This document shows positions 15,567 to 24,708 of a stretch of DNA of 64,000 nucleotides, piece by piece. The DNA comes from Blautia sp. An249 (lineage in GTDB: Bacteria; Bacillota; Clostridia; Lachnospirales; Lachnospiraceae): contig NZ_NFJL01000012.1 of NCBI RefSeq assembly GCF_002159835.1, forward strand, positions 62,001 through 126,000. Reading direction: 5' to 3'. The notes under the pieces are model-generated. The model worked only from the letters and a program-made list of their open reading frames with translations. It was not told where the DNA came from and searched no databases. A program made the translations under genes and the position numbers. Position 1 is the stretch's first letter. Each line of letters opens with the position of its first letter.

Positions 15567-17066
15567 CTAGCTAATGGCTGCATGCATAATTTTTTCCTGA
15601 TCCAGATTCTCTGTCTTTTCATTCAGACGTATCCCGCCGTCGTGCATAACCAGAACCCGGCTGCTGACCCGTAAGATCTCCGGCAAATCGGAAGAAATCA
15701 TAATAATACTCATGCCTTTCTCTGTCAGTTCTCTCATGATTTCGTATATTTCTGCCTTGGCGCCTACATCTACGCCTCTTGTGGGTTCGTCCAGAATTAA
15801 TACGTCCAGATTCATCGCCAGCCATTTGGCAATGGCTACCTTCTGCTGGTTGCCACCGCTTAGCCGTTCTGCTTTCTGTGCAGAGCTCTGATAGACAATG
15901 GATAACAGCCTGCCATATTGCTCTGTCAGCTTTTCCTCTCTTTCATGGGACTTTAAAACCCAGGGCATATCCCTTAATTTCGCCAGCGCCAGATTATCCC
16001 GGATACTCATCTTCGTAATCAGTCCCAGCTGTTTCCGATCCTCCGGAACCATGCCAATCCCATTTTCAATTGCATCCTGTGGACAGGAAATCTTTAATCT
16101 CTTTCCGTTTTTATACAGATTTCCCTCTTTCGTTTTATCAATTCCAAAAAGAATTCTGGCCAGTTCTGTCCTGCCCGCTCCCACTAAGCCGAAGATTCCC
16201 AGGATTTCTCCTTTATAAAGCTGAAAGTTCACCTTCTCCTTAAACTTTCTGATTTGAAGATCTTTTCCTTCCAGAATCATTTCACCGGATATTCTGCCCT
16301 GTCCATAGGTCTCAGAAGGGTCAAATTCTCTTCCGATAATCAGCTTCACCAGTTCTTTTTCTGAAGTGTCCTTAACATTCAAGGTGTCAATATACTGTCC
16401 ATCCCGAAAGACAGTAATCCGATCCCCCAGTTTGAAAATTTCTTCCATTCTGTGAGAAATGTAAACGATACTGACTCCCTGCTTTTTCAAATCTTCAATA
16501 AGATGAAACAGATTGGCAACCTCTTTTTCCGACAAACTGGAAGTAGGCTCGTCCAGAATCAGAATTCTGGCATGATGAGACAGACATTTGGCAATCTCCA
16601 CACACTGCTTCTGGGCAACTGTCAGGGAGCTTACGGTCTTTCCCGGAGATACGTTCAGGCCTGCCATTTTCATATATTTCTCTGCATGCCGATTCATGGC
16701 CTTTCTGTCTAAGATACCTGCTTTATTCACCGGTTCGGCTCCGATGCAGATGTTTTCTGCAATTGTCATATTCTCCATCAGATTAAATTCCTGGAAAACC
16801 ATACTGATTCCTTTATCCAGCGCATCTTTGGGCGAATGAAACTCGATGGTCTGCATACTTCCGTCTTCCTCTGCCAGCCGCATCCGCCCTTTGTCTTTCT
16901 GATAAATGCCTGTTAAAATTTTCATCAGCGTGGATTTTCCCGCGCCGTTTTCACCGATTAAAACATGAACTTCTCCTTTTTTTAACCGAAATTCCACGTT
17001 ATCGAGTACAGTAACTCCGGAAAACTTTTTGGTTATATTTTCCATTTCTAAAATAAAGGTCCCCAT
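15567..17066 (-). CDS. Ribose-type sugar ABC transporter ATP-binding protein (RbsA-like), operon 1
   Basis: 499 residues with two ATPase halves. The first has Walker A GENGAGKST, signature LTVAQKQ, and Walker B ILILDEPTSSL; the second has a degenerate Walker A (GLVGAGRTE), signature LSGGNQQKV and Walker B LILDEPTRGVDVG. This asymmetry is normal for RbsA/MglA. I chose ATG 17066 with GGAGG upstream over an in-frame TTG at 17084 that would lie in that ribosome binding site. Confidence 0.93.
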   Translation of the reverse strand: MGTFILEMENITKKFSGVTVLDNVEFRLKKGEVHVLIGENGAGKSTLMKILTGIYQKDKGRMRLAEEDGSMQTIEFHSPKDALDKGISMVFQEFNLMENMTIAENICIGAEPVNKAGILDRKAMNRHAEKYMKMAGLNVSPGKTVSSLTVAQKQCVEIAKCLSHHARILILDEPTSSLSEKEVANLFHLIEDLKKQGVSIVYISHRMEEIFKLGDRITVFRDGQYIDTLNVKDTSEKELVKLIIGREFDPSETYGQGRISGEMILEGKDLQIRKFKEKVNFQLYKGEILGIFGLVGAGRTELARILFGIDKTKEGNLYKNGKRLKISCPQDAIENGIGMVPEDRKQLGLITKMSIRDNLALAKLRDMPWVLKSHEREEKLTEQYGRLLSIVYQSSAQKAERLSGGNQQKVAIAKWLAMNLDVLILDEPTRGVDVGAKAEIYEIMRELTEKGMSIIMISSDLPEILRVSSRVLVMHDGGIRLNEKTENLDQEKIMHAAIS

Positions 17067-17101
17067 GAATTTTTCTGCCTCCAATTTTTTATCTCTGTCC
17101 G

Positions 17102-18118
17102 TTACGGATTCAGAAATGCCTCATCTCTGTCGATAATTTCCTGTACGTTTTCGGAGGTAACAAGCTCCGCCTCAATGGCAGCATCTTCTACCTCTTCTCC
17201 ATTTAATGAAGCAATGGCTGTCTCCATGGCCTTATGTCCCATCTCATAGGGATTCTGTGCGATCGTCGCTTTCAGGTTTGTCTCTCCTTTGATGGCCTCC
17301 ATTACTTCGCTGTCTGAATCCACTGCCACAATATTAATATCTGTCCGATTCACTGACTGTGTGGCATTGTATGCCCCCAGAGCACACTCTGCATTGCATC
17401 CGAAAATAGCATTAATATCACTGTTGGACTGAATAATGTTTTCGCAGGTCTCCAGAGATTTGGTTCTGTCGCCGCCCACATCCTGGGAGGTGATAATCTC
17501 AATATCCGGATATTTTTCTGTCAGTGTATCCGTAAATCCGTCTTCTCTGTCTTTCGTAGCTGAAGCAGAAGCCCATCCTACAATGGCAATCTTTCCTTCT
17601 CCTCCTAACATTTCTCCCATGTATTCTGCAGCCATGGTTCCGATTTTGTAATTATCCGACGCTACGTGGGCAACGACTTCTGTTCCGGTAATTCCAATAT
17701 CGCTTGTCATGACCGGAATTCCTTTTTCTTTCAGTTCATTTACTGTAGGAACAATTCCTTCGGAATTACAGGGACCTACAATCAGCATATCAATTCCCAT
17801 CTCTACCATATTTTCAATATCCTGAATCTGCTTTTGCTGATCGCCGTTGGCAAACTGATAAATCATCTCTACCCCTGCTTCGTCTGCTGCCGCCTGCGCA
17901 CCGCCGATTTCCAGTTCCCAGTGCTGTACTTTACTGTAACCGGCTGAGAAACCAACTTTATATGCAGAATCATCGCTTTCCCCGGAATCTGCACTTTCTT
18001 CCGATGTGGTCTGCTCTTCCTTAGCCGTCTGTTCCTGGTTCCCTTCTTCGCTCTGGCATCCCATCAGTGTCATTCCCATAAGCGCCGCCATAAAAATCCC
18101 CAAATACCTTTTTTTCAT
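17102..18118 (-). CDS. Sugar ABC transporter substrate-binding lipoprotein, operon 1
   Basis: 338 residues from ATG 18118 (AAAGGAA upstream). The signal peptide ends in the lipobox LMGC (Cys21), followed by a Glu/Ser-rich linker and a type I periplasmic-binding domain (KVGFSAGYSKVQHWELEIGGAQAAADEAG ... GPCNSEGIVPTV ... VAVDSDSEVMEAI). It is anchored outside the membrane and captures the sugar for the neighbouring permease/ATPase. The ribose/galactose-type fold suggests a monosaccharide or small polyol. Confidence 0.92.
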   Translation of the reverse strand: MKKRYLGIFMAALMGMTLMGCQSEEGNQEQTAKEEQTTSEESADSGESDDSAYKVGFSAGYSKVQHWELEIGGAQAAADEAGVEMIYQFANGDQQKQIQDIENMVEMGIDMLIVGPCNSEGIVPTVNELKEKGIPVMTSDIGITGTEVVAHVASDNYKIGTMAAEYMGEMLGGEGKIAIVGWASASATKDREDGFTDTLTEKYPDIEIITSQDVGGDRTKSLETCENIIQSNSDINAIFGCNAECALGAYNATQSVNRTDINIVAVDSDSEVMEAIKGETNLKATIAQNPYEMGHKAMETAIASLNGEEVEDAAIEAELVTSENVQEIIDRDEAFLNP

Positions 18119-18134
18119 CTTTTTATTCCTTTCT

Positions 18135-18965
18135 CTAGCGTATCTTATCAAACAGTTTCCTTAAATAGTCAACGGATTCTCTCGAATACTGGTCATAAAA
18201 TTCTTCGCAAATCTTTCCTCCGAAAGGATCTGCTGCCGCCGGAAGTAATTCCATGGCAACCCATCCTTCATAGTGAATATCTCTTAAAGCCCAGGCAATT
18301 TCTTCAAAGTCAATATGCCCTCTTCCCGGCGCCGCCCGGTTACTGTCTGCAATATGGAGATAATAAAGTTTGTCTCCCAGCTTCCGGATGGCATCTCCCA
18401 TATGTATTTCTTCGATGTTCATATGATAGGTATCCCCCATCACACCCACACTGGGAAGATTAATTTCCTTTACCATCTGCAGCGCTTGTTCCACCCGGTT
18501 AATCAGATACGTCTCATACCGGTTCCATGCCTCTAAAGTAAGACGGATTCCCTTTTCCTGTGCATAAAGTCCGGCTTCCCTTAATCCTTCCACCGCCCAT
18601 TTCCATTCCTGTTCCAAATCCGCTTCCGGATTAATTTTCATACAGGCCGTTGCCTGTACAGAGATAAATTTCGCGCCCACCCCAACAGCAAAATCCACAC
18701 ATCGTTTCACATAATCAACTGCCTGTCTGCGGATTTTCGGATTACTGGAAACAAAGTCTCTCTCTTCATTAAAAACTGCACAGATCGAAGATGCTTCTAT
18801 CCGGTATTCTTCCAGCCACTTGCAGATTTCTGTCACATCATACTTGTCCGGCTCTCCTACAAAATCCACACCGTCATATCCGTATTTCGCTAACCTTGCG
18901 ATCCCTTTTTCAATGGGTTCTTCTCCGTAAACCAGTGTGTTGTAGGATATTTTAATCTCACCCAT
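18135..18965 (-). CDS. Ketose 3-epimerase-like enzyme (D-tagatose/D-allulose 3-epimerase family), copy B
   Basis: 276 residues, clearly homologous to the protein at 12695-13537 in length, motif order and ligand positions: Glu145 (LEAWNRYETYLIN), Asp178 (MGDTYHMNIEE), His204 (LHIADS), Glu239 (MELLP). It is the first gene of operon 1, just behind the LacI-controlled promoter. Two diverged epimerases in one operon suggest sequential epimerisations or different regio-specificity rather than simple redundancy. GGAGGT precedes the start. Confidence 0.85.
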   Translation of the reverse strand: MGEIKISYNTLVYGEEPIEKGIARLAKYGYDGVDFVGEPDKYDVTEICKWLEEYRIEASSICAVFNEERDFVSSNPKIRRQAVDYVKRCVDFAVGVGAKFISVQATACMKINPEADLEQEWKWAVEGLREAGLYAQEKGIRLTLEAWNRYETYLINRVEQALQMVKEINLPSVGVMGDTYHMNIEEIHMGDAIRKLGDKLYYLHIADSNRAAPGRGHIDFEEIAWALRDIHYEGWVAMELLPAAADPFGGKICEEFYDQYSRESVDYLRKLFDKIR

Positions 18966-18988
18966 AAGTTGTACCTCCTCATTCGTTT

Positions 18989-19002
18989 TGTAATCGATTA
19001 CA
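18989..19002. promoter_or_regulatory. LacI-family operator O1 of operon 1
   Basis: Perfect 14-bp palindrome TGTAATCGATTACA with the central CG typical of LacI-family sites. It begins right at the predicted transcript start, 7 bp after the -10. Confidence 0.8.
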
Positions 19003-19008
19003 TTTTTA

Positions 19009-19036
19009 ATCTTATCATATACCTGATTAAAGTCAA
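19009..19036 (-). promoter_or_regulatory. Promoter of sugar operon 1
   Basis: Minus strand TTGACT (19031-19036), 16-bp spacer, TAAGAT (19009-19014). Confidence 0.65.
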
Positions 19037-19128
19037 TATATTTTCGACTTATATTTATATATTCTGTATATTTTAACAGTATTTGTGTTTACTTTTTGTT
19101 TATTATTACATTTCCTCTTTTCCAAAAA

Positions 19129-19142
19129 TGTAATCTATTACA
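19129..19142. promoter_or_regulatory. LacI-family operator O2, upstream copy
   Basis: TGTAATCTATTACA, one base from the O1 palindrome and exactly 140 bp from it. The spacing would suit repression by DNA looping with a tetramer. Confidence 0.65.
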
Positions 19143-19184
19143 TTTATTTACCACTTGACTTTTTACAGACAGTTTTGAAGATAC

Positions 19185-19223
19185 AAAAATCCCCGAAAAC
19201 CTGTCTCAGGTTTTCAGGGATTT
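19185..19223 (-). terminator. Terminator of sugar operon 2
   Basis: AAATCCCCGAAAACCTG pairs with CAGGTTTTCAGGGATTT (one mismatch, three-base loop). The A run before it gives the minus-strand T tract. It lies 21 bp after the permease stop. Confidence 0.85.
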
Positions 19224-19243
19224 ATTACTTTACGCCTTTTTTA

Positions 19244-20218
19244 TCAGGTATTCTTTTTATTCATAACCATATCCAACAATACTGCAAGAATGATTACAAT
19301 ACCCTTCGTCATAGATTGGTAATAGGAATCAATTCCAATTAAATTCATACCATTATAGATAAATCCGATAATAAAGATTCCCATAAGCACTCCGGGAATC
19401 GTGGTAATTCCTCCTGCGAAAGATGTTCCTCCCAGAACACAGGCCGCAACCGCGTCCGTCTCATAACCAACTCCTATATTGGATTGAGCCGATCCTGTCT
19501 TAGCAGTAAAAATAATTCCTGCAATGCCTGCCAGTAGCCCGGAAATTGTATAAGCAATCGTCTTTACTTTAAAAACATTAACGCCGGAGGCAATGGCTGC
19601 CTGCATATTATCTCCCACCGCAAAAACATATCGTCCATATTTCGTCCAGTGGAGTAACAGATACATCACCACAGTGACTACAATCAGCAAAATAATAGGA
19701 ACCGGGAGAATTCCCGCCTTTGCTGAATAAATCTGTTTAAAAGTGCTGTTCGTTACCGGTATGGACTGACCGCCGCTGATTACCTGGGCAAACCCCCGGA
19801 TAATCAACTGGGTAGATAGGGTAACTACAAAAGGAAACATATTAAACTTTGAAACCAAAAATCCATTTATGAACCCCCATACCGTAGCTACCAACAGTGC
19901 CACTATGCAGGCACTCCATACGTTCCATCCGCTATTTGTAATCAATTGTCCGATGGTACAGCTTACCAGTGCTAACTGGGCTCCCACAGATAAATCAATT
20001 CCTTCTGTGGTAATGGCCAGACACATTCCATAAGAAATCATAGCATTAATAGAAACCTGTGTAGCCACATTAATCATGTTACTGCCGCTGCGAAATGCCG
20101 GCTCGATAATCGAAATCCCAATCATCATAAACAGAAGAACTACACCAATCCCGTATTTTCCCATAAACATTCTGGTTTTTTCTCTGTCTGTGACTCTTCC
20201 CGCTTTCACATTCTCCAT
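19244..20218 (-). CDS. Ribose-type sugar ABC transporter permease (RbsC-like), operon 2
   Basis: 324 residues with about nine hydrophobic segments, the permease motif EGIDLSVGAQLALVS near residue 70, and CVLGGTSFAGGITT near residue 240. Last gene of operon 2; AGGAGGAAGGA precedes the start, 16 bp after the ATPase stop. It is homologous to but clearly diverged from the operon 1 permease, so the two importers are likely to have different substrates. Confidence 0.92.
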   Translation of the reverse strand: MENVKAGRVTDREKTRMFMGKYGIGVVLLFMMIGISIIEPAFRSGSNMINVATQVSINAMISYGMCLAITTEGIDLSVGAQLALVSCTIGQLITNSGWNVWSACIVALLVATVWGFINGFLVSKFNMFPFVVTLSTQLIIRGFAQVISGGQSIPVTNSTFKQIYSAKAGILPVPIILLIVVTVVMYLLLHWTKYGRYVFAVGDNMQAAIASGVNVFKVKTIAYTISGLLAGIAGIIFTAKTGSAQSNIGVGYETDAVAACVLGGTSFAGGITTIPGVLMGIFIIGFIYNGMNLIGIDSYYQSMTKGIVIILAVLLDMVMNKKNT

Positions 20219-20233
20219 AAGTCCTTCCTCCTG

Positions 20234-21745
20234 CTACTGCCCAAACGCTTTATTTAAAATCGTCTCCTGATTTTGTGTACCTGCCAGGAGTTCCTCCCTT
20301 TTCACTTCTCCATTAATTCTGCCTTCATGATAGACTAAAATCCGATCACTCATCCCCATCACTTCCGGGAGCTCCGAGGAAATCATAATTACGGCCATGC
20401 CTTTTGCTGCAAACCTGCACATCAGAGAATGTATTTCCGATTTTGCACCAACGTCCACACCTCTTGTCGGTTCATCCAGTATCAGAACTTTCGGATCTGC
20501 CAGAAGCCATTTTGCAAGCACCACTTTTTGCTGATTCCCTCCGCTTAAAGAAAACGCATCATGTTCTATACTTGCCGCTTTTAGTTTCAGAAGTTCCCCG
20601 ATTTCTTTACATTCCTTTTCTTCCCGTTTCTTATTCAGAAGAAGCCGCTTTTGTTTAAAAGGCAAAGTGGCCACCGACATATTTTCTCTTATAGAACGGT
20701 GCAGGGAGAGTCCCCAGCTTTTCCGGTCTTCATTAACCATACAAATTCCTTTTCGGATCGCCTGTCCGGGATTTTTAATCTTTACTTCCTTCCCTTCCAG
20801 AAACAGCTTTCCCTCTTCCAGAGGTTCCAGTCCGAATATCGCCCGCATTGTCTCACTTCTTCCTGAACCAACCAGCCCTGATATTCCCAGAATTTCTCCT
20901 TTACGGACCTCAAAAGAAACATTTTCAAAACCGTTTCCTTTCAGGTTTTCTGCACGAAATACCACCTCTCCTATTTCACATTCTGTTTTAGGAAAAACGT
21001 TTTCAATTTTCCGTCCTACCATCATGGAAATCAAATCCTCTTTTGAAACATGTTCCAGATCCTTCTCCCCCACATAGGTTCCATCCCGAAAGACCGACAC
21101 TCTATCACAGATTTCAAAAATTTCTTCCATTCTGTGAGAGATATAAATCATTGCTACACCCTGTTTTTTTAAATCGTTAATCGTTCTGAACAATTGCCTG
21201 GTTTCTTCACTGTCCAGAGAGGAAGTCGGTTCATCCATGATAATAAGCCTTGCATTGCAGGATACCGCTTTGATAATCTCAATCATCTGCATTTGCGCCA
21301 GTGTGAGTTTTTTCATCAATGTTCCGGCTCCGTAGGGAAAATCAAACTTTTTTAAAATTTCATCTGCTTTTTGATTCTGCCTTTTTTTGTCCAGAAAAAT
21401 CCCTCGTGTACTTTCCCGGTTTAAAAAAATACTCTCTGCGATTGTTAAATGGGGTTCCGGATTCAATTCCTGATGTATCATGGAGATTCCTGCATTCAAA
21501 GCCTCCACCGGACCTCTGGCACGGAATGGCTTTCCTTCGTAAAGAATCTCTCCCCCGTCGAAGGAATAAAGTCCGATAATACATTTCATCAGCGTGGATT
21601 TTCCTGCTCCATTTTCTCCAAGCAGGGCATGTACCTCTCCCGGACGGATATACAGCTCTCCGTTTTTCAGCGCCTGCGTACCTCCAAAAGCTTTCCGGAT
21701 ATTATGACATTCTAAAATATAGTTTTCTTTATTCAAAGATTCCAC
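20234..21745 (-). CDS. Ribose-type sugar ABC transporter ATP-binding protein (RbsA-like), operon 2
   Basis: 503 residues, two ATPase halves: Walker A GENGAGKST, Walker B RLIIMDEPTSSLD in the first; degenerate GLVGSGRSE, signature LSGGNQQKV and LILDEPTRGVDVG in the second. The start is a GTG (21743-21745) with AGAGG upstream; no ATG in frame fits better. It energises the permease at 19244 and is 17 bp downstream of the regulator gene. Confidence 0.92.
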   Translation of the reverse strand: MESLNKENYILECHNIRKAFGGTQALKNGELYIRPGEVHALLGENGAGKSTLMKCIIGLYSFDGGEILYEGKPFRARGPVEALNAGISMIHQELNPEPHLTIAESIFLNRESTRGIFLDKKRQNQKADEILKKFDFPYGAGTLMKKLTLAQMQMIEIIKAVSCNARLIIMDEPTSSLDSEETRQLFRTINDLKKQGVAMIYISHRMEEIFEICDRVSVFRDGTYVGEKDLEHVSKEDLISMMVGRKIENVFPKTECEIGEVVFRAENLKGNGFENVSFEVRKGEILGISGLVGSGRSETMRAIFGLEPLEEGKLFLEGKEVKIKNPGQAIRKGICMVNEDRKSWGLSLHRSIRENMSVATLPFKQKRLLLNKKREEKECKEIGELLKLKAASIEHDAFSLSGGNQQKVVLAKWLLADPKVLILDEPTRGVDVGAKSEIHSLMCRFAAKGMAVIMISSELPEVMGMSDRILVYHEGRINGEVKREELLAGTQNQETILNKAFGQ

Positions 21746-21761
21746 CTCGTCCTCTTTGTGC

Positions 21762-22859
21762 TTAGCTGTCTGTATCTTCTTTCTGGTATTTCACGGAATC
21801 CCGGACAATAACCTCCCCATTGAGCAGGCAGTCTTCTGGTTTTTCATCTCCCTGCACAATCTGCAGCAGGCACTCGGCAGCTTTTCTTCCCACGGCTTCA
21901 ATGGGGTGATGAATCGTCGTCAGCTTTGGTTTCACCAGTTCTCCAAGCTGAAAATCGTCGTGCCCGATAATAGAAATATCCTCCGGTATAGAAATTCCGT
22001 TTCGTTCAAATAGCTGATACAGTTTCATCGCAATTAAATCGTTAAAACAAACTATGGCTGTACAGCCTTCAAATTGTTTTAATATGTACGGATCGGCTGC
22101 TTTGCCAAACATACTTTCAATATCTTCCGTATGATACCACACGGTATTCCCATCCACATTGTCAGCTCCATATTCATTTAATACCTCACGATATCCCAGA
22201 TAACGCATCTGTCCGGCCCAGTCATCTTCCTTCATACATGCTCCTATCCGTCTGTGCCCGCATGCCAACAGATATTGCGCTGCTTTTCTTCCGCTTTCTT
22301 TATCGTTAATTGAGACCATGGGAACCGATAGGCCGGGAATCTTTCCATTCATCATCACACAGGGAATTTTCAGATTCTGAATGCTCTCAAAAATCTCTCT
22401 GTTAGACCAGATCAGTGCACTTTTTGCAGGTTCAATTAAAATTCCTGCCGGCCTTTGATTCATCAAACTTAAAAGCTGCTGTTTTTCCATACTTACGTTA
22501 TTATGGGTAATGCTTAACTGCATCCGATAACCCCTCTGAGTCAGAGCGTCATCGATCCCCCCAATTAGTCTGGGAAAAATGTAATCGTCTACATAAGTGG
22601 CGACTACCCCTATCGTCATAGCAGAAACGGGATTTTCATTTTTCCGTTCCAGTACATAGGTGCCACTTCCCTTTATGGTTTCCACCAGTTTCTCTTCTTT
22701 CAGACGCACAATGGCCTGCCTTACTGTCTGTCTGCTGATCCCAAACTCTTCACATAACTCGATCTCCGGCGGAAACTTGCTTCCTGCCAGTCGTTTCCCT
22801 GTGATAATCTGGTTTTTTAAGATATTATATAACTGAACGCTTTTTGAAGGTTTTGACAA
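21762..22859 (-). CDS. AraR-like regulator: GntR helix-turn-helix fused to LacI-type sugar domain
   Basis: 365 residues. Residues about 8-75 are a GntR winged helix (FPPEIELCEEFGISRQTVRQAIVRLKEEKLVETIKGSGTYV). The rest is a periplasmic-binding-like sensor as in LacI (VVATYVDDYIFPRLIGGI ... CGHRRIGAC ... AIVCFNDLIAMK ... HHPIEAVGRKAAECL). This fusion is known from AraR of Bacillus. The start is TTG (22857-22859) with AAGGAG 8 bp before. Encoded within operon 2, it probably represses the promoter near 26661-26689, where TTTGTA half-sites are repeated. The inducer is unknown. Confidence 0.92.
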   Translation of the reverse strand: MSKPSKSVQLYNILKNQIITGKRLAGSKFPPEIELCEEFGISRQTVRQAIVRLKEEKLVETIKGSGTYVLERKNENPVSAMTIGVVATYVDDYIFPRLIGGIDDALTQRGYRMQLSITHNNVSMEKQQLLSLMNQRPAGILIEPAKSALIWSNREIFESIQNLKIPCVMMNGKIPGLSVPMVSINDKESGRKAAQYLLACGHRRIGACMKEDDWAGQMRYLGYREVLNEYGADNVDGNTVWYHTEDIESMFGKAADPYILKQFEGCTAIVCFNDLIAMKLYQLFERNGISIPEDISIIGHDDFQLGELVKPKLTTIHHPIEAVGRKAAECLLQIVQGDEKPEDCLLNGEVIVRDSVKYQKEDTDS

Positions 22860-22878
22860 TGTTATTACTCCTTATCTT

Positions 22879-23874
22879 CTATTTTTCTTCGTAATAGTCA
22901 TCCACGTTCTCTTTCGTTATTGTCACAAAGGGAACCAGGATTTCCTTATCGTATTCTTCGCCTTCAGCCATTTTCCGAATGACATCTACTGACTGTTCCA
23001 CCTGTGCTTTTCCGTCCTGTAAAATTGTGCCTTTCAGAGAGCCTTCTTTTATCATTGCCATGGCCGTCTGGCTGCCGTCTACGCCTATACAAATAATATC
23101 ATCTCTTCCTGCATTATTGCAAACCTGTTGTGCCGCGCTTGACATATCATCATTGTCGCAGATAATCGCCTTTAATTCTTTTCCGTATTTATTCAGCATG
23201 TCAGTAGCCACATTGGCCGCCTTGTCTGCCGCCCATTCACAGGGAAACTCACCAATACATTCAAATTCCGGATGTTCTCCCATTACGTTTTCAATTCCTT
23301 CTCCTCTGGCAATCTGTGCCGAATTCCCCACAACTCCCAGACAATGGGCATATTTTCCGCCTTCCGGTACCTGTTCGATTACATACTGTGCCAGTTTCTC
23401 GCCGGCTTCTACATCATCAGAACCACTGTAAGAAGCTGCCACTTCATCTGTACTGTCTGTTTTTGCATTTAACATCAGTACTTTTATTCCCGCATCTGCC
23501 ATACTGGTAAGCGCCGGATCCGAAGCGGTTGTCTCTGCCGGAAGCATAATCACAATATCACACTGTTTAGAAATACACTCCGATGCCCTGTCTACCTGCT
23601 TTCCCGCATCGCTTTCCGCATCCAGAATCCCAGTCCATTCGTCCACAATTCCTTCTTCCATCAGTGCTTCCACCCCTTCTTCTACTGCACTGTTTAAAAC
23701 TACCTGGAAAGGATCCACCAGATTTTTTGCCAGACAGCCCACTACTACTTTCCCGTCACCGTTAATGTCTGCTCCGTTTTTCGCTTCCTTGCTTTCCTCT
23801 TTTTGTGTTCCGCATCCTGCAAGTGCTGCCGCCATCACCATACATAACGCTGCTGCCATCCATTTTTTCCTCAT
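22879..23874 (-). CDS. Sugar ABC transporter substrate-binding lipoprotein, operon 2
   Basis: 331 residues. The signal peptide ends with ALAGC (lipobox, Cys21). The mature part is a type I sugar-binding fold (VVVGCLAKNLVDPFQVVLNSAVEEGVEALM ... IVIMLPAETTASDPAL ... IICIGVDGSQTAMAMIKEGSLKGTILQD). It would deliver a monosaccharide, polyol or cyclitol to the importer at 19244-21745. It shares little sequence with the operon 1 binding protein. Confidence 0.92.
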   Translation of the reverse strand: MRKKWMAAALCMVMAAALAGCGTQKEESKEAKNGADINGDGKVVVGCLAKNLVDPFQVVLNSAVEEGVEALMEEGIVDEWTGILDAESDAGKQVDRASECISKQCDIVIMLPAETTASDPALTSMADAGIKVLMLNAKTDSTDEVAASYSGSDDVEAGEKLAQYVIEQVPEGGKYAHCLGVVGNSAQIARGEGIENVMGEHPEFECIGEFPCEWAADKAANVATDMLNKYGKELKAIICDNDDMSSAAQQVCNNAGRDDIICIGVDGSQTAMAMIKEGSLKGTILQDGKAQVEQSVDVIRKMAEGEEYDKEILVPFVTITKENVDDYYEEK

Positions 23875-23884
23875 ATCGTACCTC

Positions 23885-24688
23885 CTACAGTTTTTGTATA
23901 TATCGTCCGTTTTCCAGTGTCACTAAATCCGGATTTTTTCTGGCTTCTTCTGATTCCTCTTCCACCATGATCCATCCTTTATAAGATTTTTCTTCCAGCA
24001 TCTTTACAATCCCCGGAAAATCAATTTTCCCTTCTCCCATAGATTTCCAGGAACCATCCGCCCCCATATCCTTAAAATGAACGTGTTTCACTTTTTCATA
24101 ATACGTACTGATAACTTCTTTCGGATCCATTCCTCCATGGGCAATATGTCCGGCATCCGGGGCGTATCCCAGACAGCTTCCGGCAATACCGTCAAACAGA
24201 TATTCATAATCCTCTCTGGTGCGGAATATGGATCCATACGAAGAATTGGGATGATAAACGGTGGTTACTCCTTCTGCCTCTGCCCTTTTTGCCACTTCTG
24301 TGATGCAGCGAATCTGATGATCCTGGCGCTGCCTCAGGTCCTTCCGATCACGTCCCGGTAAATGACACAGAACCAGAATACTCCCTTTCATTCCCTTTAC
24401 AAATTCAATGGCGGTATCCGCTATCTGCCGTTCTTCTTCCGTTTCTTCCTCTTCCCTCCACAAAAGTGGAAGCGCCAGTGCTGCAAACTGTAGTTTTTCT
24501 TTTTTCAGCACATGGTTTAGTTTTTCTCTGTCAGGAAAATATTTATTTCCCAGCATACAAACTTCTGCCTCTATTCCCTGAAATCCGGCCCGCTTCATAA
24601 CCGATGCAATCTGTGGTATCTTCCCTGCATACTTTTCAAAAGACATTTGCCAGCTATACGTCTGACAGCCATATGAAATTTTATCCAT
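23885..24688 (-). CDS. IolE-like sugar phosphate isomerase/epimerase (inosose dehydratase-type barrel)
   Basis: 267-residue TIM barrel. Unlike the epimerases of operon 1, the first metal ligand region reads VYHPNSSYGSIFRTREDYEYLFD, resembling the H-P/H-x-G-T..E segment of 2-keto-myo-inositol dehydratases (IolE), and YAPDAGHIAHGGMDPKEVISTYYEKVKHVHFKD supplies Asp178, His181 and His204. Together with the Gfo/Idh dehydrogenase of the same operon this recalls the first two steps of cyclitol breakdown (oxidation, then dehydration). No other iol genes are present, so that is only a suggestion. Confidence 0.8.
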   Translation of the reverse strand: MDKISYGCQTYSWQMSFEKYAGKIPQIASVMKRAGFQGIEAEVCMLGNKYFPDREKLNHVLKKEKLQFAALALPLLWREEEETEEERQIADTAIEFVKGMKGSILVLCHLPGRDRKDLRQRQDHQIRCITEVAKRAEAEGVTTVYHPNSSYGSIFRTREDYEYLFDGIAGSCLGYAPDAGHIAHGGMDPKEVISTYYEKVKHVHFKDMGADGSWKSMGEGKIDFPGIVKMLEEKSYKGWIMVEEESEEARKNPDLVTLENGRYIQKL

Positions 24689-24708
24689 GTCCTCTCCTTG
24701 TCTGTCTC

